Positions 58,071-64,000 of a stretch of 64,000 nt of DNA are shown here, piece after piece. Source of the DNA: Brucella daejeonensis (lineage in GTDB: Bacteria > Pseudomonadota > Alphaproteobacteria > Rhizobiales > Rhizobiaceae); NCBI RefSeq assembly GCF_014199265.1, contig NZ_JACIJG010000001.1:62001-126000 (forward strand), read 5' to 3'. The first letter of the stretch is position 1. Every line of letters starts with the position of its first letter. The notes beneath the pieces were generated by a model. It searched no databases, was not told the origin of the DNA, and was given only the letters and a program-made list of their open reading frames with translations. A program made the position numbers and the translations under genes.

Positions 58071-60617
58071 TCATATTGTCCTGAGCACCTGAGCGGGCTT
58101 CTGGCCCAGAACGCGCCATGTGCCCGCCAGACCGAAGCCAACGGTCAGCACCAGCGCGATGCCGACCGTCATCAGCGCCACATCGGGCAGGAAGCCCGCT
58201 TTCAGCTTCATGATCTGCGCCACGACATACCAGCCCGCCACGCTGCCCGCGACCAGCGCGAAAATCGCGGTGGCAAGGCCAAGCAGCATATATTCAAGCA
58301 CATAGGCCGTAATCAGCGTGCTGCGCGTGGCGCCCAGCGTCTTCAGCACCACCGCATCGTGGACGCGGGCGCGGTTGCCCGCCGCAAGCGCCCCGCCCAG
58401 CACCAGAACCGAAGCGGCAAGCGCGATGGACGCCGCCGCGCGGATGGCGACGCCAAGCTGTCCGATAAGGTCGTTCGCCACATTGAGCGCATCGGTCACA
58501 CTGACCGTGGTGACGGCGGGCCATGTCTTCGTGACCTGCCGCAACACGTCGGAAGCGAGGTTCTTCTCCGCATCGGGAATGGTCAGCGTCGCCAGCCATG
58601 TCGCGGGCGCACCGGCAAAGGTGTTGGGCGAAAACACCATGACGAAATTCATCGCCAGCGTTTCCCACTGCAATTGCCGGAAGCTTGCGATCCTCGCGGT
58701 GATATTGCGGCCGAGCACATTGACCGTCACCGTATCGCCGAGCTTCAGGCCCAGTTCCTTGCCCTCGCGTTCGGCAAAGGACACCAGCGGTTCGCCACCA
58801 TAACCTGCGGGCCACCATTCGCCTTCCGTCAGCGTCGAATTTTCCGGCACGCTGTCGGCAAAGGTGATGCCGCGATCGCCGCGCAGCACCCACGCCGCTT
58901 CCGGCGGGATGGTCATGTCGCGCACATTGCGGCCGTTGAAGGCCACGATGCGTCCGCGCAGCATCGGGCCGGAGGTGAGCTTGCCGTCGGGGACGATGCC
59001 GCTGACCAGCCTGGTGAAATCGCCGATGTCTCGGTTCTGGATATCGACGAAGAAAAAGTCCGGCGCCTGCGCCGGAATGTTTTCCGTCACCTGACGGCGC
59101 AGATTGCCGTCGATCAGCGCAATCGCCACCATCAGCGTGAGGCCGAGGCCGAGCGACAGCACCACCGAGGGCGTGAGCGCGCCGGGGCGATGGATATTGC
59201 CGAGCGCAAGCCTGAGCGCCGTCGAGCGGACACGCGGCGCGCGGCGGGCAAGCCAGCGAATGCCGTCGGCGACAAGCCGCAGCACGCCGAATGCCGCGAT
59301 GGCCGAAACGATGAAAATGGCGGCGATGCGCCGGTCATAGGCCACATAGAGCGCCAGCGCGGCAAGCGCCGCAATCAGCAGGACCGCAAGTCCCAGATAA
59401 AGCAGGGCCGGCCAGCCGCGCTGTTCAAAACCCTGTTCGCGAAAAAGCGCGGTTGCCGGGATGTCACGGGCGCGGCCCAGCGGAATGATCGCAAAGGCGA
59501 GCGTGGTGATAAGGCCGAACACGGCGGCAAGCGCCAATGCCGCAGGAAAGAAGCCGCCATCGGCAACCGGCAGATAATTGGCAAGCGCCAGCGCCGCCGC
59601 GTAAGGAATGATCATCGCCAGAAACAGACCGATGACGATGCCGATGAAGCCGATCACCATGATCTGCACCAGATAGACCAGCACGGCGAAACGCGCGGGC
59701 GCGCCGAGCGACTTGAAGGTCGCGATCACCCCGCGCTTGCCGTCGAGATAGGCGCGCACCGCATTGGCGACACCGACGCCGCCGACGATCAGGGCCGTCA
59801 GCCCCACCAGCGTCAGGAATTGAGAAAAGCGTTCGATATTGGCGCTGAGCGCCGGGGCGGCATTGCTGCGCGAGCGGATGTTCCAGCCCGCATCGGGAAA
59901 ATCGGCGGCAGCCTGCCGCCTGACGTCGGCGATTGCCGAATCCGGCGCTCCACCGGCAAGAGCGACCTTGTAGATATGATGAACCAGACTTCCGGGCTGG
60001 ATCAGGCCGGAAGCGCGCAAGGCCTCGAGCGAAACCAGAAAGCGCGGCGCGAAATTGAACCCGGACGACAGCAGGTCCGGCTCGCTTTCGATCAGCGCGC
60101 GCAACTCGAAGGTTTCAGACCCGAGCAGCACTTTTGCGCCGAGCGACAAGCCCATGCGATCCAGAAAATCCCGCGTCACGGCGGCACCGTAGGCACCGGC
60201 CCTTTCGCCGGTCATGTCGGCCAGCGACTGCTGCGGCGAGACTTTCACCGTACCGTAAAGCGGATAGGCGGCATCGACCGCCTTCACCTCGACCAGCGAC
60301 TGGTCGGAACCATCCGGTATACGCGCCATGGAGCGCATGGTGGCGCTTTCCGCCAGCCTGCCGCGATTCTCGATGAAGGCGCGTTCTTCCCGTGTTGCCT
60401 CGCGCTGGTTGAGCGCGAAGCTGACATCGCCGCCGAGAATGCTCTGGCCTTCCGCCGCGATGCCGGTGCTGACCGAGCGCGCCACCGAATTGACGCCGCC
60501 GATTGCCGCGACGCCAAGCGCGATACAGGCGAGGAAAATATAAAAACCGGAAAGCCCGCCGCGCATTTCGCGAAGGGCAAAGCGGAGGGCGAGCGCCATG
60601 GATTTCGTGAAACTCAT
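58071..60617 (-). CDS. FtsX-family ABC transporter permease (YbbP-like)
   Basis: An 848-residue membrane protein with about ten helices: one near residue 20-45, groups near 260-420 and 460-500, and four near 720-840, with two large periplasmic domains between. The pattern [29 protein letters not shown] is typical of FtsX/MacB permeases, and overall layout matches YbbP. Its ATG overlaps the stop of the ATPase gene by four bases. YbbAP-type systems act on envelope lipids or hydrophobic small molecules without a proven substrate here. Confidence 0.9.
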   Translation of the reverse strand: MSFTKSMALALRFALREMRGGLSGFYIFLACIALGVAAIGGVNSVARSVSTGIAAEGQSILGGDVSFALNQREATREERAFIENRGRLAESATMRSMARIPDGSDQSLVEVKAVDAAYPLYGTVKVSPQQSLADMTGERAGAYGAAVTRDFLDRMGLSLGAKVLLGSETFELRALIESEPDLLSSGFNFAPRFLVSLEALRASGLIQPGSLVHHIYKVALAGGAPDSAIADVRRQAAADFPDAGWNIRSRSNAAPALSANIERFSQFLTLVGLTALIVGGVGVANAVRAYLDGKRGVIATFKSLGAPARFAVLVYLVQIMVIGFIGIVIGLFLAMIIPYAAALALANYLPVADGGFFPAALALAAVFGLITTLAFAIIPLGRARDIPATALFREQGFEQRGWPALLYLGLAVLLIAALAALALYVAYDRRIAAIFIVSAIAAFGVLRLVADGIRWLARRAPRVRSTALRLALGNIHRPGALTPSVVLSLGLGLTLMVAIALIDGNLRRQVTENIPAQAPDFFFVDIQNRDIGDFTRLVSGIVPDGKLTSGPMLRGRIVAFNGRNVRDMTIPPEAAWVLRGDRGITFADSVPENSTLTEGEWWPAGYGGEPLVSFAEREGKELGLKLGDTVTVNVLGRNITARIASFRQLQWETLAMNFVMVFSPNTFAGAPATWLATLTIPDAEKNLASDVLRQVTKTWPAVTTVSVTDALNVANDLIGQLGVAIRAAASIALAASVLVLGGALAAGNRARVHDAVVLKTLGATRSTLITAYVLEYMLLGLATAIFALVAGSVAGWYVVAQIMKLKAGFLPDVALMTVGIALVLTVGFGLAGTWRVLGQKPAQVLRTI

Positions 60618-61342
60618 GCTTTCGCCGCCAGATTTTCCGGGATGACGGCGCCGCCCGCAGGCTCCTCGATCCGGCCCGAGCGTACCGGGATTTCGATGTC
60701 GCAGCGCGCCGCGAGCGCCGGGTCATGCGTGACGAGCACCATGGTCAGGCCGTTCTCGCGCTGCTTGGCGAACAGGAGATCGGCGATCTGGCGACCCGTC
60801 GCCGTGTCGAGATTGCCGGTCGGTTCATCCGCGATCAGGATTTTCGGGCTTGGCGCAAGGGCGCGGGCGATCGCCACGCGCTGCTGTTCGCCGCCGGAAA
60901 GCTCGGACGGATAATGGGTAAGGCGCTCGCCCAGGCCCACCGCGCGCAATTCGCGCTCCGCCACCTCGAAAGCGTCCCTGCGTCCGCCAAGCTCAAGCGG
61001 CACGGCGACATTTTCCAGCGCCGTCATATTGGGAATGAGGTGGAAGGACTGGAACACGATGCCGATATTGGCGCCCCGGAAAGCTGCGGCCCGATCCTCG
61101 CCCATGCGGCTGATCGTTTCTCCCGCGATCTTCACGGTTCCGTGATCGACATGCTCCAGACCGGCCAGAACCATCAGCAGCGTGGACTTGCCGGAACCGG
61201 ACGGACCGACGACGCCGACCGACTGGCCCTGCGCGATATGGAGCGACACGCCCTTGAGCACATGCACCGAGGAAGCGGCGTGGCCAAGCGTCAGGTGAAC
61301 GTTTTCAAGTTCGATAATCGGGCCAACAACCTGTTCCGTCAC
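60614..61342 (-). CDS. ABC transporter ATPase (YbbA-like)
   Basis: A 242-residue ATPase of the MacB/LolD/YbbA branch. Walker [10 protein letters not shown] is near residue 45, signature LSGGEQQR near 150, Walker [13 protein letters not shown] near 170 and the H-loop in [13 protein letters not shown]. It drives the permease encoded by the overlapping gene. The pair is divergent from a TesA-like esterase, the same neighbourhood as ybbAP and tesA in E. coli, which supports the assignment. Confidence 0.92.
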   Translation of the reverse strand: MTEQVVGPIIELENVHLTLGHAASSVHVLKGVSLHIAQGQSVGVVGPSGSGKSTLLMVLAGLEHVDHGTVKIAGETISRMGEDRAAAFRGANIGIVFQSFHLIPNMTALENVAVPLELGGRRDAFEVAERELRAVGLGERLTHYPSELSGGEQQRVAIARALAPSPKILIADEPTGNLDTATGRQIADLLFAKQRENGLTMVLVTHDPALAARCDIEIPVRSGRIEEPAGGAVIPENLAAKA

Positions 61343-61474
61343 GCGGTTTTTATCCTATATGAATCTTTAGAATTCAGAAGCGCGCCACAAATTTGAACTT
61401 ATGTTGCGCCAATTATTGAAGAGAAGTCCGGCGGGGCCATTTGCCCGCAGCCCCTCAAATATGGGTTTTCGACG

Positions 61475-62194
61475 ATGCGTTTCAAACTCTCAATTCCGGT
61501 CTGGCTCCCAGTTTTTGCGGTGATCGCATCTTTTATGGCGGCAAGTGTCGCCACGGGAGCGCGCGCGCAGGAGGATCCGACCGGCCTCGAAGACGCACTG
61601 CCGACCGAACAGCTGTCGCAGATCAGGATCGTCGGCTTCGGCGACAGCCTGATGGCGGGCTATCTGCTGCCGTCCAATGCCGCCTTTCCGCAGCAGCTTG
61701 AAAAGGCGCTCAACGACAAGGGCGTTGAGGTTTCCATCGAGAATGCGGGCGTTTCGGGCGACACGACGACCGGCGGGCTTTCGCGTATCGACTGGTCGAT
61801 CCCGGACGGCACCGATCTGGTAATCCTCGAACTGGGCGCCAATGACGCGCTACGCGGCATCGAACCCGACATCACCGAAAAGAACCTCGACGAGATGCTG
61901 GCGCGGCTTAAAGCGCGCGGCATTTCGGTCATTCTCGCCGGCATGATGGCCCCGCCCAATATGGGCAAGGACTATGCCGACCGGTTCAACCCGATCTACC
62001 CCAGGCTGGCGCAGAAATACCGTGTGCCGCTCTACCCGTTTTTCCTCGACGGCGTAGCAACCAGGAAGGAGCTTCTGCTCGAGGACGGAATGCACCCCAA
62101 TGAAAAAGGCGTCGAAGCGATGGTGGCAAAATTTATGCCCACTATCGAAAAAAGCCTGCAACACATGCAAAACAAGGGGACATCGGGAGGCTGA
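61475..62194 (+). CDS. tesA: TesA-like SGNH hydrolase (arylesterase/acyl-CoA thioesterase I)
   Basis: A 239-residue secreted hydrolase. A signal peptide ends near residue 31 (ARAQ). The SGNH blocks are GFGDSLMAGY (nucleophile Ser, block I), SGDTTTGG (Gly, block II), GANDALRG (Asn, block III) and DGMHPNEKG (Asp and His, block V). Length is about 30 residues above E. coli TesA. It hydrolyses acyl thioesters or aryl esters in the periplasm. Divergent from the YbbA-like gene; the intergenic space is 132 bases. Confidence 0.91.
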   Translation: MRFKLSIPVWLPVFAVIASFMAASVATGARAQEDPTGLEDALPTEQLSQIRIVGFGDSLMAGYLLPSNAAFPQQLEKALNDKGVEVSIENAGVSGDTTTGGLSRIDWSIPDGTDLVILELGANDALRGIEPDITEKNLDEMLARLKARGISVILAGMMAPPNMGKDYADRFNPIYPRLAQKYRVPLYPFFLDGVATRKELLLEDGMHPNEKGVEAMVAKFMPTIEKSLQHMQNKGTSGG

Positions 62195-62300
62195 CGCCTG
62201 TCGGGGGACATAAACAGCTTGCCCCCGGTAGCAAACTTTGATTCGCTGGAGTTGCATCAACTTGACCGAATCAATTTCGATCAGGTGCGATGCACTGACT

Positions 62301-62313
62301 CTCTAGGCTAGAG
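62301..62313. promoter_or_regulatory. CTCTAG-G-CTAGAG palindrome before the RNA ligase gene
   Basis: A perfect 13-base dyad 65 bases upstream of the start, extending outward with one mismatch (ACTCTCTAG against CTAGAGTGT). It could be an operator, but no regulator can be named. Confidence 0.4.
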
Positions 62314-62377
62314 TGTCCTTCATGCATCCTTTGGATGCCCGGCGCTCTGGCATGGAACGCTTCGAGGAGGATGCCTT

Positions 62378-62974
62378 ATGCCGCGTCTTTTCACTGCCCT
62401 CGAAATCCCGCGCGACGCCGCGCTTTCGCTCTCGTTGTTGCGAGGCGGTCTCCCCGGCGCACGCTGGATCGATGTCGAAAACTACCACATAACCCTGCGT
62501 TTTATCGGAGATGTGGAAGGCCATGTGGCCGACGAGGTCGCCAATGCGCTCGATCGCGTGCGGCGGCCGGAATTCACGCTCAACCTTTCGGGTGTCAATG
62601 CTTTCGGCTCCAAGAAGCCGCACAGTATCTATGCGGGTGTATCCCCCTCGCCTGAACTCAACGCATTGCAGGCGGAAATCGACCGCATCTGCCAGAGGCT
62701 TCACATTCCCGCCGACCCGCGCAAGTTCACGCCCCATGTGACGCTGGCGCGGCTGAGAAACGCCCGCATCGACGATGTGGCGCGCTATCTTTCCTCGCGC
62801 GGCAATTTCGCGACGCTGCCCTTCAAGGTGGGGCGGTTCGTGCTGATGTCGTCACGCGATTCGGTGGGCGGCGGACCCTATATCGTCGAGGAAGCCTGGC
62901 CTCTGGTCTCCGTTGCCCGCACCGGCCAGAACTGGTCGGCCAGCGCGTTGGAAGCTGCCAGAACCATCCGGTAG
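62378..62974 (+). CDS. thpR: RNA 2',3'-cyclic phosphodiesterase (2'-5' RNA ligase family)
   Basis: A 198-residue 2H phosphoesterase. The two catalytic HxTx motifs are HITL near residue 37 and HVTL near 123, at the usual distance. MPRLFTALEIP at the N-terminus is typical of ThpR/LigT. It opens 2',3'-cyclic phosphate ends of RNA and can join tRNA halves with 2'-5' bonds in vitro; the cell role is unclear. GAGGAGG precedes the ATG. It ends convergently and overlaps the 3' end of the phosphatase gene by about 97 bases. Confidence 0.92.
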   Translation: MPRLFTALEIPRDAALSLSLLRGGLPGARWIDVENYHITLRFIGDVEGHVADEVANALDRVRRPEFTLNLSGVNAFGSKKPHSIYAGVSPSPELNALQAEIDRICQRLHIPADPRKFTPHVTLARLRNARIDDVARYLSSRGNFATLPFKVGRFVLMSSRDSVGGGPYIVEEAWPLVSVARTGQNWSASALEAARTIR

Positions 62975-63384
62975 ACAAGCTCGAAATCCCCGGTGTCGCC
63001 GAAAAAGGGATCGGGGATTTCAACCGGCTTCCCCTCGGCCACTTCCGTGAACAGCCCGATATGGCTGGTTGCGTTGCCCGGTTTGCGCCGGGCGATCATG
63101 CGCATATTGTCATGATCCATTCCGAGAATCAGATCGAAACGGGTAAAATCGGCCGCGACAAGCTGGCGGCAGCGTTGTGCGGAAATATCGAGACCGTTCT
63201 GCGCGGCAACCCGAATGGAGCGTCCGTCCGGTTCCTGTCCGGTATGGTAGCCATTGGTCCCCGCAGAATCGACCAGCACATGGCGGACGCCGCGCTTTTC
63301 CAGCACATGACCCATCACGCCTTCGGCAAGCGGAGAACGGCAGATATTTCCTGCACAGACGAAAAGAATGCTGATCGGGACCAA
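62878..63384 (-). CDS. Low-molecular-weight protein tyrosine phosphatase
   Basis: A 168-residue cytosolic phosphatase. The P-loop CAGNICRSP (Cys10, Arg16) sits right at the N-terminus as in all family members, and the general acid Asp is in EIPDPFFGDT near residue 125. It removes phosphate from tyrosines; some homologues are secreted virulence factors. The start must be near the P-loop: TTG at 63382-63384 is the only start codon available in frame, with GGAG about ten bases ahead. Both lie in the half copy of the structured repeat. Its 3' end overlaps the convergent thpR gene by about 97 bases. Confidence 0.9.
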   Translation of the reverse strand: MVPISILFVCAGNICRSPLAEGVMGHVLEKRGVRHVLVDSAGTNGYHTGQEPDGRSIRVAAQNGLDISAQRCRQLVAADFTRFDLILGMDHDNMRMIARRKPGNATSHIGLFTEVAEGKPVEIPDPFFGDTGDFELVYRMVLAASNALADQFWPVRATETRGQASSTI

Positions 63385-63430
63385 GTGTCTGCTCCAAAAG
63401 TCGCCATGCCGGTCTGCAAATGGCAGGTTG
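63384..63430 (-). repeat. Half copy of the structured repeat, copy 4
   Basis: On the minus strand this reads CTGCCATTTGCAG, ACCGGCATGGCGACTTTTGG and AGCAGACACTT, nearly identical to the right arm of copy 2. No left arm or core is found at 63431-63525, so only the right third remains. Its end overlaps the start codon of the phosphatase gene. Confidence 0.75.
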
Positions 63431-63525
63431 TTTCAGGAACAGCAAACATAGGCGAAAGACGCCGGCGCGCAACCGGCTGACAGAAGATAGATGGGCGCGC
63501 GCGGGATGAATCGCCCGGCCTCATG

Positions 63526-64000
63526 TCAGAGCTTTGAGATATAGACGTATATTTTCCGCCGGTCATAATTGAAACTTCCGTCCGGGTTGCGGCTCCCATA
63601 GGGAAGGACGCGGGTCAGGTCGATGCGGTCCTGCCAGTTCTGGCCAAGCTTGCCGCCCTGCACGCCCCGGACATGCACGTCGCCCAGCGAAATAGCGGCA
63701 TGGAAAATATGCCCGGCCTGCACGTCGTAGAAGCCGATCGCTTTGCCGAAAGGCAGCGCCGAATAGCCGTTCCACTGCTCGCCGGCCCTGAAATTCAGGA
63801 TCGGTATCCAGTTCTGGCGCGACGTGCCGCGCAGCGTGTTGAGCGAGATTCCGGCGCCGAACAGAAACCTCAGATAGACCGCCACGTCGTAGCAGCCGAT
63901 GTCGAACAGATCGACCGAGATATGATCGTCTTCGGTCCGGGCGGCCAGAAGCTGGTTGCCGCGAAACAGCCGCGTTGAACGGTCGCTGCGGATAAAATTC
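63526..64000 (-). CDS. Conserved-looking protein of unknown function, 5' end beyond window
   Basis: An open minus-strand frame of 157 codons runs from the window edge to a stop at 63526; the true start lies beyond base 64000. The visible part starts NFIRSDRSTRLFRGNQL and contains VDLFDIGCYDVAVYLRFLFG, an aromatic-rich middle (FYDVQAGHIFHAAISLGDVH) and ends RKIYVYISKL. Alternating hydrophobic and polar residues suggest mostly beta structure. There is no membrane segment in the visible part. I do not recognise the family. A GTG at 63885 is an internal alternative but would discard sequence that continues in frame. Confidence 0.65.
   Translation of the reverse strand, partial: NFIRSDRSTRLFRGNQLLAARTEDDHISVDLFDIGCYDVAVYLRFLFGAGISLNTLRGTSRQNWIPILNFRAGEQWNGYSALPFGKAIGFYDVQAGHIFHAAISLGDVHVRGVQGGKLGQNWQDRIDLTRVLPYGSRNPDGSFNYDRRKIYVYISKL

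Noticed and set aside
58359-60914. An 851-codon plus-strand frame opposite the FtsX-type permease gene
   Set aside because: Shadow frame, extremely Arg/His/Gln-rich, no domain and no initiation signal.

Overview
The window looks like a piece of the larger chromosome of a Brucella-type alphaproteobacterium (Brucella or the closely related Ochrobactrum). The basis is a tandem pair of Omp25-family outer membrane proteins, a giant cyclic beta-1,2-glucan synthase, a PrrB/RegB-like sensor kinase, high-GC codon use, and short structured repeats of a kind common in Brucella intergenic DNA. Species-level identity is an inference from gene content and order; no database was consulted. The DNA is almost wholly core genome: no phage, IS transposase, integrase, CRISPR, tRNA or rRNA was seen.

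Layout. 1-3.0 kb: 5' end of a RegB/PrrB-like kinase and the helicase HrpB, both on the minus strand. 3.0-6.5 kb: a formaldehyde detoxification operon (frmR, glutathione-dependent formaldehyde dehydrogenase, an ElaA-like acetyltransferase, a DUF1345 membrane protein, S-formylglutathione hydrolase), convergent with a cytochrome P450. 8-18 kb: gyrB, a DEAD-box RNA helicase, polA, a likely small RNA, an M20 dipeptidase and a short RNase D. 18-29 kb: a membrane acyltransferase, two Omp25-family porin-like proteins, a class A penicillin-binding protein, a run of small metabolic genes (SDR, fructokinase-like kinase, LysE exporter, methyltransferase, PhzF-like) and pncB. 29.5-38.2 kb: the 2,899-codon cyclic glucan synthase. 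38.6-42.5 kb: a sulfate ABC importer operon (sbp-cysT-cysW-cysA). 42.9-46.2 kb: small and signalling genes (DUF930, GGDEF, lone AsnC-type domain, lone receiver, J-domain-like protein). 46.4-51.2 kb: ilvD and the cytochrome c maturation operon ccmABCDG. 51.6-57.9 kb: acnA between two copies of a structured repeat, a DUF1223 protein, DUF2794, a GNAT acetyltransferase and a BI-1/YccA membrane protein. 58-64 kb: a YbbAP-type ABC system divergent from a TesA-like esterase, a 2'-5' RNA ligase family protein, a low-molecular-weight protein tyrosine phosphatase and the 3' part of an unrecognised gene.

How the genes fit together: several blocks are coherent units (formaldehyde oxidation; sulfate uptake; heme delivery for cytochrome c; ybbAP/tesA). 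Envelope functions recur (porin-like proteins, peptidoglycan synthase, periplasmic cyclic glucan, acyltransferase).

The most interesting non-coding signals are: (1) a 143-144 bp repeat present in three full copies whose outer arms differ in sequence but stay complementary, plus a half copy that carries the start codon of the phosphatase gene; (2) three TGGGN boxes at exact 10-bp spacing upstream of ilvD, the architecture described for MraZ operators; (3) a two-hairpin small-RNA candidate between polA and the dipeptidase; (4) a CsoR/FrmR-type operator overlapping the frmR promoter.
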